Shown piece by piece: positions 56,575 through 64,000 of a DNA stretch of 64,000 nucleotides. The translations under genes and the position numbers were made by a program. The stretch spans positions 1 to 64,000 of the forward strand of contig NZ_CP073588.1 in assembly GCF_021560015.1 (NCBI RefSeq), read 5' to 3'. A model generated the notes under the pieces. That model worked only from the letters and a program-made list of their open reading frames with translations. It searched no databases and was not told the origin of the DNA. Source of the stretch: Shewanella vesiculosa (GTDB lineage Bacteria; Pseudomonadota; Gammaproteobacteria; Enterobacterales; Shewanellaceae). Numbering within the stretch: position 1 is the first letter of the stretch; every line of letters begins with the position of its first letter.

Positions 56575-57576
56575 ATGACAATTCTTACAGTTATGGAACA
56601 AGAAGCTCGTACCGCACCTCAGAAAATTGCCGAGCAATTGATTGCCAACCAGACTATTACTGACACATTGGGTCAGACCTTACGTGAACTTAAGCCTAAA
56701 TTTGTCATGATTGTAGGTCGTGGTTCTTCTGATCATGCAGGTGTATTTGCTAAATACTTATTTGAAATCGAAGCGGGTGTTCCTACGTTTGCTGCTGCTC
56801 CTTCTGTTGCCAGCGTATACGGTAAGTCATTACAACTTGAGGGAGCATTAGTCATCGTGATTTCACAGTCTGGCCGAAGCCCTGACATTCTTGCACAAGC
56901 CAGAATGGCTAAAGCGGCCGGCGGATTTTGTGTGGCATTGGTCAATGATGAGTCAGCGCCTATTAAAGACATTGTTGATGTTGTTGTGCCATTACGTGCA
57001 GGCGAAGAAAAAGCCGTTGCTGCAACAAAAAGCTACCTAGCCACTCTATCTGCTATTTTACAAGTTGCCGCTAAGTGGACTCAAAGTGAATCATTAGCGC
57101 AAGCGGTAAACTCGTTACCCCAAGCTTTACAAACCGCAGTTGATGCTGAACCGCAACTCACTGCTGAGTCATTGGACGGCGTTAAAAACTTAGTGGTTCT
57201 TGGTCGCGGCTTAGGTTATGCAGTTTCAAAAGAAATTGCATTAAAAATGAAAGAGGTCTGTTCAATACACGCTGAAGCATTTAGTAGTGCAGAATTTTTA
57301 CATGGCCCAGTGACATTAGTTGAAAAGAAATTAGCGATTGTTGATGTATGTATTAACGATGAGTCGTATGCCAGCCATGTAGAACAAATTGCTAATGTTA
57401 GGCAGCGAGGTGCTGATTTAGTGCATCTAAATCAAACGTCTGCAGATATTCATCCGCGAGTTGCGCCTTTAGCATTACTGCAGCGTTTTTACATTGATGT
57501 TGCCGCAGTCGCAATTGCCCGTGGCATTAATCCTGATCAACCCGCGGGCTTAAAGAAGGTCACTCAAACACTATAG
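56575..57576 (+). CDS. nagB-II: NagB-II, SIS-domain glucosamine-6-phosphate deaminase
   Basis: Converts glucosamine-6-P to fructose-6-P and ammonia. The 333 residues hold two SIS domains, like the isomerase half of GlmS, and no glutaminase domain. MIVGRGSSDHAGVFAKYLFE and VIVISQSGRSPDI form the sugar-phosphate site; NLVVLGRGLGYAVSKEIALK and EAFSSAEFLHGPV are in the second domain. It replaces the hexameric NagB of E. coli. Next to nagK and nagA. Confidence 0.93.
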   Translation: MTILTVMEQEARTAPQKIAEQLIANQTITDTLGQTLRELKPKFVMIVGRGSSDHAGVFAKYLFEIEAGVPTFAAAPSVASVYGKSLQLEGALVIVISQSGRSPDILAQARMAKAAGGFCVALVNDESAPIKDIVDVVVPLRAGEEKAVAATKSYLATLSAILQVAAKWTQSESLAQAVNSLPQALQTAVDAEPQLTAESLDGVKNLVVLGRGLGYAVSKEIALKMKEVCSIHAEAFSSAEFLHGPVTLVEKKLAIVDVCINDESYASHVEQIANVRQRGADLVHLNQTSADIHPRVAPLALLQRFYIDVAAVAIARGINPDQPAGLKKVTQTL

Positions 57577-57612
57577 TTGCTTCATTAAAATCGATATAGA
57601 GCAGAGAGTATT

Positions 57613-58764
57613 ATGAAACAAATCCTGATTGTTGAGCGATTATTTGATGGTGAGTCATTTCATAAAAATATGGCCGTAACCATAGATGCAGGCAAGATCA
57701 CTGCTGTCATACGTGCTGAAGATGTAATTGATGTCGAACACCATACCGTCACAAAATTAGCGGGTACGCTCACACCAGGGTTTGTCGATGTGCAAGTGAA
57801 CGGTGGTGGCGGGGCGTTATTTAATGCTGAGCCTAGTACCGAGTGTATTGAAATTATTGGCCGTGCTCATGCACGATTTGGGACCACAGGTTTCTTACCC
57901 ACATTAATTACTGATGATGTAAGTATCATGACAAAAGCAGCCGATACGGTTGCGGTGGCTATTGCAAATCAACAAGCTGGTGTTTTAGGTATTCATTTTG
58001 AAGGTCCACATTTAAGTGTGCCTAAAAAAGGTGTACATCCACAGTGCTATATTCGGCAAATTAGTGAAAAAGAACTGAGTATTTTTAGTCGTCAAGACTT
58101 AGGCATTAAAGTGGTCACGCTGGCGCCTGAAAATGTGTCAACTCAGGTTATTAAGGCACTGGTGTCAGCAGGCGTCAAAGTCTGTTTAGGGCACTCAAAT
58201 GCTGACTATGACACAGTGAATGCAGCATTAGAGGCTGGAGCTACAGGATTTACCCACTTATATAATGCGATGTCTGCTTTAGGTTCACGCGAACCTGGCA
58301 TGGTCGGTGCTGCGCTGGAAAGTCAAGATGCTTGGTGTGGCTTAATTGTCGATGGACATCATGTTCATCCTGCGGCAGCAAAAATAGCCATAAATGCTAA
58401 GCCTAAAGGTAAAGTCATGCTGGTAACCGATGCTATGCCGCCTGTTGGTATGAGTGATGATGCCAGTTTCAAATTATTTGGTACTCAGGTTACTCGTCAT
58501 GGGGACAGGCTTAATGCAGCCACGGGAGAATTAGCCGGTTGTGTTTTAGACATGGTTGGGGCGGTGAATAATAGCGTGGCTATGCTTGGATTATGTCATG
58601 AAGAAGCTTTACGAATGGCATCGTTATATCCAGCAACATTTCTCGGTTTAGAGCAACAACTAGGTTTAATTAAACCAGGTTATAGAGCAGATCTAGTGTT
58701 ATTAAACCCAGCCAATAAAGTCAGTCGCACCTATATTGCTGGCAACGTCGTTTTTGCGCAGTAA
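57613..58764 (+). CDS. nagA: NagA, N-acetylglucosamine-6-phosphate deacetylase
   Basis: Removes acetate from GlcNAc-6-P. The 383 residues are an amidohydrolase barrel. The metal and substrate residues are visible: GFVDVQVNGGGG, GIHFEGPHLS, CLGHSNADYD, GFTHLYNAMS and the catalytic Asp in VTDAMPPVGM. GCAGAGAGT precedes the ATG. It lies 36 bases after nagB-II and 36 before nagX. Confidence 0.96.
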   Translation: MKQILIVERLFDGESFHKNMAVTIDAGKITAVIRAEDVIDVEHHTVTKLAGTLTPGFVDVQVNGGGGALFNAEPSTECIEIIGRAHARFGTTGFLPTLITDDVSIMTKAADTVAVAIANQQAGVLGIHFEGPHLSVPKKGVHPQCYIRQISEKELSIFSRQDLGIKVVTLAPENVSTQVIKALVSAGVKVCLGHSNADYDTVNAALEAGATGFTHLYNAMSALGSREPGMVGAALESQDAWCGLIVDGHHVHPAAAKIAINAKPKGKVMLVTDAMPPVGMSDDASFKLFGTQVTRHGDRLNAATGELAGCVLDMVGAVNNSVAMLGLCHEEALRMASLYPATFLGLEQQLGLIKPGYRADLVLLNPANKVSRTYIAGNVVFAQ

Positions 58765-58800
58765 AGCTTACTGTCTAATTGTGTAAATATGAAAGAGACT

Positions 58801-59964
58801 ATGATGTCAGTTAATCGCAAAATTGAGTCTAATACTCAACGTGATAAGCCCAGCAAACCCAGACTTATGTCACTTGATGCATTACGTGGCTTTGACATGT
58901 TTTGGATTATCGGTGGCGAAGGCATTTTTGCCGCGTTATTTGCTTTAACGGGGTGGGCGGGATGGCGTGTTGCTGAAGCTCAGACCCAACATAGTCAATG
59001 GCACGGCTTTACCTTTTATGACTTAATTTTTCCTTTGTTTATTTTCTTATCGGGTGTGGCGCTCGGTCTATCACCTAAGCGTATCGACTTATTGGCTTTT
59101 CGTGAGCGAATTCCGCTATACCGTTATGCATTAACACGTTTACTGTTACTGATTGCATTGGGAGTGTTATATAACCATGGATGGGGGACTGGGATCCCTA
59201 TTGACCCAGAACACATTAGATTTTCAAGTGTACTAGCGCGTATTGGTTTTGCATGGTTTTTTGCGGCAATGGTGGTGTGGCACACCTCGCTGCGAGTTCA
59301 AATATTAATCACCATATCGATGTTCATTTTTTATATTTTATTACAGTGTTTTGTTGGTTTTCCTGGCGGCCAAGCAGGAGTATTTACTGCAGATGGAAGT
59401 CTTAATACTTATATAGACAGTATATTACGACCGGGTATGGCTTATCAGCATCGCGCACTTGATCCTGAAGGCGTGCTATCGACATTCCCCGCTATCATTA
59501 ACGCATTATGTGGTGTGTTTGTGGGCCAATACATTGTTAAGCCACACCCCAAAGGCGATTGGGCTAAAGTGAGCATTATGATGCTCTGTGCGCTACTTCT
59601 GTGGTCCGGCGGGTGGTTACTCGACTTTATTATTCCTGTAAATAAAGATCTGTGGAGCAGTAGCTTTGTACTCGTGACATTAGGGTGGAGCTTACTATTT
59701 TTTAGCGTATTTTATGCCATTATCGATGTACTAAAATGGCAAAAATGGTCTTATGTATTTGTTATAATTGGTGTTAACTCCATTATTGTTTATTTAGGAA
59801 CAAGTATTCTTGATTGGTCTTATATCACTCAAAGCTTGTTAGGTGGAGTGATTCGTTCAGCACCAGCTTCCAGTCAGTTAATGATCAGTGTCATAGGTTT
59901 AGTCACAGTGCAATGGCTCGTACTGTGGTGGATGTACCGTCGAAAAATATTCATAAGAGTATAA
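58801..59964 (+). CDS. nagX: NagX, membrane protein of the DUF5009/HGSNAT-like family
   Basis: An inner-membrane protein of about 387 residues with ten or so hydrophobic helices. SLDALRGFDMFWIIGGEGIF, then FYDLIFPLFIFLSGVALGLS and RYALTRLLLLIALGVLYNHG, are typical of the COG4299 family. The start could be ATG 58789 or the ATG pair at 58801/58804; I prefer the latter after GAAAGAG. Relatives include the lysosomal glucosamine acetyltransferase, so a role in moving or acetylating glucosamine is suggested, but not proven. Confidence 0.85.
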   Translation: MMSVNRKIESNTQRDKPSKPRLMSLDALRGFDMFWIIGGEGIFAALFALTGWAGWRVAEAQTQHSQWHGFTFYDLIFPLFIFLSGVALGLSPKRIDLLAFRERIPLYRYALTRLLLLIALGVLYNHGWGTGIPIDPEHIRFSSVLARIGFAWFFAAMVVWHTSLRVQILITISMFIFYILLQCFVGFPGGQAGVFTADGSLNTYIDSILRPGMAYQHRALDPEGVLSTFPAIINALCGVFVGQYIVKPHPKGDWAKVSIMMLCALLLWSGGWLLDFIIPVNKDLWSSSFVLVTLGWSLLFFSVFYAIIDVLKWQKWSYVFVIIGVNSIIVYLGTSILDWSYITQSLLGGVIRSAPASSQLMISVIGLVTVQWLVLWWMYRRKIFIRV

Positions 59965-60001
59965 GGTTAACTCAGCTATTAAAGTGAGTTGTTAGTTATG
60001 G

Positions 60002-60017
60002 ATGACAAGGCTGTCTT
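60002..60017. promoter_or_regulatory. Degenerate NagR operator before nagP
   Basis: ATGACAAGGCTGTCTT keeps the TGACA/TGTC arms of the other three sites but differs at the centre and right edge. It is about 111 bases upstream of nagP. Confidence 0.55.
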
Positions 60018-60112
60018 AGTGGTGAGTGTGTATTAATATTCCTCAGTTAATATTGATATTTCTAAACCACTAAGTCCTCCCTATAAATATAATAATGAGC
60101 AGGTTTATGGAA

Positions 60113-61411
60113 ATGACAACAACAAAAACATCGACAGAAAATAGTGTTGTACCAATGACAATTGTGGCAATTTTATTTTTTATTCTTGGCTTTGCTACCT
60201 GGTTAAATGGCTCCTTAATGCCTTACTTAAAGCAAATATTACAGCTAAGCCCTTTTCAAGCTTCGTTAATCCTCTTTTCATTTTATATTGCGGTAACGTT
60301 TACCGCATTACCCTCAGCCTGGGTTATTCGTAAAGTGGGTTATAAAAATGGTATGGCATTAGGCATGGGAATAATGATGTTGGCTGGTTTATTATTTATC
60401 CCAGCAGCCCAAACCCAAGTATTTATATTATTTCTAGTGGCTCAGCTTGTCATGGGGACAGGGCAGACACTATTACAAACAGCGGTTAATCCTTACGTGG
60501 TTCGCTTAGGTCCTGAAGAGTCAGCCGCAGCACGTGTAAGCGTAATGGGTATTTTGAATAAAGGCGCCGGCGTGATTGCACCTATGGTATTCACAGCACT
60601 TATTTTAGATAGTTTTAAAGAGCGAGTCGGTACTGAATTAACCTCTATTCAAATTGATGAAATGGCTAATAGCTTAATTTATCCTTATCTTGGCATGGCT
60701 ATCTTTATTGGTGTTCTTGCTTTTGCAGTGAAAAAATCACCTCTGCCTGAATTGGAACAAGAGCAAGCAGAAATCGATTCAGAAAAAGGCCAGATCAAAC
60801 AAGCTTTGTCTCATCCAAGTTTGGCATTAGGTGTTATTGCTTTATTTGTTTATGTGGCTGTTGAGGTTATTGCTGGCGACACGATTGGAACATTTGCATT
60901 GACGCTAGGCGTTGAGAATTACGGGGTAATGACATCCTATACCATGCTGTGCATGGTGCTAGGTTATACCTTGGGCATTATTTGTATTCCCCGTTTTATT
61001 TCCCAACCTAATGCATTAATGCTCAGTGCTATTTTAGGACTGATATTAACTGCCGGTATCGTGTTTGGTGATAGCCAGTCTTATGTCATAGCTAACGCTT
61101 TATTAGTTCCTTTTGGTGGTGCCCAACTTCCCGATACATTATTGATGATTGCATTTTTAGGCTTAGCCAATGCCATAGTGTGGCCAGCTGTGTGGCCATT
61201 GGCACTTTCAGGTATGGGTAAACTGACCAGCACAGGTTCTGCATTGTTAATCATGGGGATTGCCGGTGGCGCTTTTGGGCCACTATTTTGGGGACTAACC
61301 AGCTCAGCGACATCCTTAGGTATGCAGGGTGGGTATATGGTGATGTTTCCATGCTACTTATTCATTCTATTTTATGCCGTTAAAGGTCATAAGATGAGAC
61401 GTTGGAAATAG
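60113..61411 (+). CDS. nagP: NagP, major facilitator N-acetylglucosamine permease
   Basis: Imports GlcNAc across the inner membrane, a FucP-like member of the MFS with 12 hydrophobic helices. The start is taken as ATG 60113, nine bases after GAGCAGG; two upstream ATG at 60095 and 60107 are in frame. FATWLNGSLMPYLKQIL in helix 1, SAWVIRKVGYKNGMALGMGI and GTGQTLLQTAVNPYVVRLGP are FucP/NagP hallmarks. It lies 148 bases after nagX, with its own weak NagR dyad. Confidence 0.91.
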   Translation: MTTTKTSTENSVVPMTIVAILFFILGFATWLNGSLMPYLKQILQLSPFQASLILFSFYIAVTFTALPSAWVIRKVGYKNGMALGMGIMMLAGLLFIPAAQTQVFILFLVAQLVMGTGQTLLQTAVNPYVVRLGPEESAAARVSVMGILNKGAGVIAPMVFTALILDSFKERVGTELTSIQIDEMANSLIYPYLGMAIFIGVLAFAVKKSPLPELEQEQAEIDSEKGQIKQALSHPSLALGVIALFVYVAVEVIAGDTIGTFALTLGVENYGVMTSYTMLCMVLGYTLGIICIPRFISQPNALMLSAILGLILTAGIVFGDSQSYVIANALLVPFGGAQLPDTLLMIAFLGLANAIVWPAVWPLALSGMGKLTSTGSALLIMGIAGGAFGPLFWGLTSSATSLGMQGGYMVMFPCYLFILFYAVKGHKMRRWK

Positions 61412-61440
61412 CGTTTACCGTTTAAAGCGATCTTATCAAC

Positions 61441-61470
61441 CGAAAAAGGGAGCCTAGGCTCTCTTTTTGC
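61441..61470 (+). terminator. Terminator of nagP
   Basis: An A5 run, GAGC/GCTC core with CTAG between, then CTTTTT (61443–61468). Confidence 0.75.
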
Positions 61471-61720
61471 TTATAGTATGTCTCTGAAACGCTGTCGTGG
61501 ATGCGGGTTAATCTAAGCTGGATATATCTTTGATTGTTTATTTGAGGTTAAGTTAATCTGATAAGACAAACTCTTAATCATTTATCCAGTAATATTGATA
61601 TAGCTAAATTCGTTGTGCTTTATGGGCGAATACCGGGCTTAATGTGAGCTTGTATTATTTAGTAGGTGGGGATAATTAGATACAAAAAAGCCACTCGTTG
61701 AGTGGCTTTTTTGTTTTTTA
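61469..61720. other. Intergenic region, nagP to tRNA genes
   Basis: No gene seen. Its far end is the tRNA terminator. Confidence 0.5.
61682..61714 (-). terminator. Terminator of the tRNA pair
   Basis: A perfect 13-bp stem AAAAAAGCCACTC/GAGTGGCTTTTTT (61684–61696, 61700–61712) with a GTT loop, 7 bases past the tRNA-Thr end on the minus strand. T-runs on both sides. Confidence 0.92.
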
Positions 61721-61796
<76 letters not shown>

Positions 61797-61802
61797 TAAT
61801 TG

Positions 61803-61878
61803 TGGTGCCCGAACCCGGAATCGAACCAGGGACACGAGGATTTTCAATCCTCTGCTCTACCAACTGAGCTATTCGGGC
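61803..61878 (-). tRNA. tRNA-Phe (anticodon GAA)
   Basis: A 76-base cloverleaf. The acceptor is GCCCGAA/TTCGGGC with encoded CCA at 61805–61803. The anticodon stem GAGGA/TCCTC encloses TTGAAAA and the T arm has GGTTCGATTCC. It is the first gene of a Phe–Thr tRNA operon. Confidence 0.96.
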
Positions 61879-62803
61879 AACTAACTAAGTGTTAGTTATC
61901 TACTGCAAACTAGGTATTAACTTGGTAATCAATGCCTGTCTCGTCTGGAGTGCGCACATAGTATAGTGATGGATTTTATCGTGCAAGTGGTTTTTTAAAT
62001 GTTTTCACTCGTTCGGCTAGTTAATGTGCAAAATGATGCTTTTTTATCGATTTTAACCCCAGAAAGTGGTTTGTCAGCATTAATCACCAAGAATAAAGTC
62101 ATAGATGCTTGCTGACGATTACATAAAAAGTAATCAGAAAATTGAATTTGTCGTTTCTTGATCTGCATTAGACCGATTTTTAACTAATAGTTAGAGTTTT
62201 GGCTTTAACGGCCAGCCCGAGTCGTTGATAGTTCATTCTTTACATGTAAAGAAGTGAACTTTTTATAGGGCATTTTATCTTAATTTAGGTTCACTGAAAT
62301 GCGAGGACATTTACTCAACGGGAGAGAAGTGATTCAGATAGGTCTGAATTATGCCAGCTAATCTAACAACATTAATTGTCCAGCTATGTATAGCCGTTTA
62401 ATTCAAGGCAGAGTTTATGACATGTCGTTATGCTACATCACGATAACGCAATCTACACTCACCACAGACACTGCCCGAAGCTCTTTTAATCTTATAAATT
62501 TTTTACCAGAAATTAGCGCAGCTAGAGACAGAGTCTTTAACACTTGTGTCGCTTGGTTTCATAAAAATTAAACCGGTTAGTTTGAAGAATGTTAACGACG
62601 GACGAACAACCGGGCTTGATGATATTTGATTAGTAGTGACTACAATTGATATATGTTTAATTAGAGCTTGCTTAATTATGCGGTCATTCTCTATCTTAAA
62701 ATCTATTAATTCTATTTTATAGAACGATTTTGGCTATTTTTACTGATTTTCTTTCCCAAAATTAACGTTAAAATGTTGTGACTTGTTTAGAGGAAAGTAA
62801 GAC
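61879..62803. other. 0.9-kb intergenic region with no gene seen
   Basis: Apart from the tRNA promoter I find no coding sequence; the open frame 62386–62571 has no ribosome binding site or family resemblance. No tRNA or hairpin terminator is seen in the middle. Confidence 0.55.
61958..61986 (-). promoter_or_regulatory. Promoter of the tRNA operon
   Basis: On the minus strand TTGCAC (61986–61981) and TACTAT (61963–61958) are spaced by exactly 17 bases. GTGCGCAC follows the -10, a GC-rich discriminator like those of stringently controlled tRNA promoters. Confidence 0.72.
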
Positions 62804-63361
62804 ATGTTAAAAAACACTCCGACTGGCTATGGTTTAGTGACCATTATGATTCATTGGTTGTCCGCCATCGCTGTTATTGGTCTATTTAGCGTAGGCTATT
62901 GGATGGTAGATCTTACCTACTATAGTAGTTGGTACCAAACGGCACCACATCTTCATAAAAGTGTCGGTCTGCTTTTACTTGGATTAACACTATTGAGGTT
63001 TGTTTGGCGGACCATATCACATGCTCCTAGTCCATTATCGAACCATCAGCCATGGGAAAAACGTGCGGCTAAGTGGGCGCATACAGCTCTTTATACGTTA
63101 ATGTTACTCATTATGTGTTCAGGAATTATGATTTCGACAGCTGATGGTCGAGATATTTGGATTTTTGATTGGTTTGCCGTGCCATTTCCTGACGCTTTTA
63201 TTGATGATCAAGCCGATACCGCTGGAGTGATACACCAATACCTTGCTTACAGCTTAATGGGGTTGGTTGTGTTGCATGCCGCAGGTGCGATTAAGCATCA
63301 TGTTATTGATAAAGACAACACGCTTAAAAGAATGTTGCTGCCAAGTCGTATCAGCAAATAA
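62804..63361 (+). CDS. Cytochrome b561 family protein (YceJ/CybB type)
   Basis: A 185-residue inner-membrane di-heme cytochrome that oxidises quinol. There are four hydrophobic helices. His in MIHWLSAIAVIGLF, PHLHKSVGLLLLGLTLLR, HTALYTLMLLIMCSG and LVVLHAAGAIKHH are the heme ligands expected. GAGGAAAG lies eight bases before the ATG. It is followed by yceI, as yceJ–yceI in E. coli. Confidence 0.93.
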   Translation: MLKNTPTGYGLVTIMIHWLSAIAVIGLFSVGYWMVDLTYYSSWYQTAPHLHKSVGLLLLGLTLLRFVWRTISHAPSPLSNHQPWEKRAAKWAHTALYTLMLLIMCSGIMISTADGRDIWIFDWFAVPFPDAFIDDQADTAGVIHQYLAYSLMGLVVLHAAGAIKHHVIDKDNTLKRMLLPSRISK

Positions 63362-63456
63362 TCGAATGGTTTAACCGTCGAACCGATTAACCGTTATGTT
63401 CGATGTATATCACTACCTATTTATCTACTTGTTATTAACTTAAAGGAATAAAAGTC

Positions 63457-64000
63457 ATGAAAAAACACCTTATAGCAGCACTCATGGGTGCAACGTTTAT
63501 GTTACCTGTTGCTGTTAACGCTGCCGACTATGTTATCGACACTCAAGGTGCACATGCATCAATTCAATTTAGTGTAAGCCATTTGGGTTATAGCTTTGTG
63601 GTGGGACGCTTTAATGAGTTCTCTGGTGACTTCAGTTTCGATGCTGCCAAAGTAGCAGACGGCAAAGTGAATGTTAAAATTAATACTAACAGTGTTGATT
63701 CTAATCACGCTGAACGTGACAAGCATTTGCGCAGCGCAGACTTTTTAAATACCAGCAAATTCCCAGAGGCTTCTTTCACATCAACATCGATTGTCGATAA
63801 AGGTAATAACCAGTTTGTGATTAATGGTGACTTTACCTTAAATGGTGTAACCAAACCGTTAACTATTGATGCTGTTGCTATCGGTGAAGGTAAAGATCCA
63901 TGGGGTGGTTACCGTGCAGGTTTTACCGGCACAACCAGTTTTGCGATGAAAGATTTCGGTGTCAAAATGGATTTAGGTCCAGCTTCTGCTAACGTTGAAT
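63457..64000 (+). CDS. yceI: YceI family periplasmic protein (3' end outside window)
   Basis: A lipocalin-like protein that binds isoprenoid chains such as quinones. The visible 181 residues begin with a signal peptide (MKKHLIAALMGATFMLPVAV ending VNA) and continue DYVIDTQGAHASIQFSVSHL, SNHAERDKHLRSADFL and FTLNGVTKPLTIDAVA, the YceI signatures. The frame is open to the last base, and about ten residues should remain. ATG 63457 follows AAAGGAATAA. It pairs with the cytochrome b561 gene. Confidence 0.94.
   Translation, partial: MKKHLIAALMGATFMLPVAVNAADYVIDTQGAHASIQFSVSHLGYSFVVGRFNEFSGDFSFDAAKVADGKVNVKINTNSVDSNHAERDKHLRSADFLNTSKFPEASFTSTSIVDKGNNQFVINGDFTLNGVTKPLTIDAVAIGEGKDPWGGYRAGFTGTTSFAMKDFGVKMDLGPASANVE

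Noticed and set aside
62386..62571. 61-codon frame in the gap after the tRNA genes
   Set aside because: No ribosome binding site or homology signal; consistent with chance in AT-rich DNA.

Overview
The window looks like chromosomal DNA of a Shewanella-type marine gammaproteobacterium. The evidence is AT-rich DNA; the raiA–pheL–pheA/tyrA, thrLABC, rpsT/murJ–ribF–ileS–lspA–fkpB–ispH and pilVWXY1E neighbourhoods; a cytochrome c' beside a cytochrome b561; and an N-acetylglucosamine locus of the NagR/NagK/NagB-II/NagX/NagP kind described for Shewanella. The genus is inferred from gene order and protein resemblance; no search was run.

Layout. 0–4.3 kb: aromatic amino acid genes (3' end of tyrA, convergent pheA with a Phe-rich leader peptide and attenuator) and raiA. 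4.6–8.2 kb: cytochrome b561, cytochrome c', trpR, a small membrane protein and slyD. 8.7–13.7 kb: the thr operon with its Thr/Ile leader and attenuator. 13.9–26.6 kb: a hemerythrin-like protein, a DUF3545 protein, tal–pgi, an OmpA-like porin, phosphoketolase, an AGCS symporter, yaaA, an M28 lipoprotein peptidase and an ArsR/HlyU-type regulator. 27.1–35.1 kb: rpsT divergent from murJ, then ribF–ileS–lspA–fkpB–ispH. 35.3–42.9 kb: type IV pilus minor pilins (pilV, pilW, pilX, pilY1, pilE, a small TapY2-like gene) facing two GspH/FimT-type minor pilins. 43.2–45 kb: glnB and ndh. 45–61.4 kb: the N-acetylglucosamine/chitin-oligosaccharide regulon. 61.7–61.9 kb: tRNA-Thr and tRNA-Phe. 62.8 kb to the end: a cytochrome b561–yceI pair, with yceI cut by the window end.

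The GlcNAc regulon is the most coherent system here. LacI-family NagR is divergent from a TonB-dependent receptor. Three identical 16-bp dyads (ATGACAGCGTTGTCAT) and one degenerate copy lie before the receptor, the GH20 hexosaminidase, nagK–nagB-II–nagA–nagX and nagP. The route implied is outer-membrane uptake, trimming by the lipoprotein hexosaminidase, NagP import, phosphorylation by NagK, deacetylation by NagA and deamination by NagB-II. A tryptophan-halogenase-like flavoprotein and a SapC-like protein follow the receptor and have no evident role in that pathway. The halogenase is interrupted by an amber codon inside its active-site motif.

The other unusual features are a degenerate DAHP-synthase-like domain fused to the C-terminus of PheA, two textbook amino acid attenuators readable base by base, and about a dozen single-base disruptions spread over essential and housekeeping genes (thrA, pgi, rpsT, murJ, glnB and others). 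Most of these disruptions sit in homopolymers, so I read them as sequence errors rather than gene decay and describe the affected genes as single loci.
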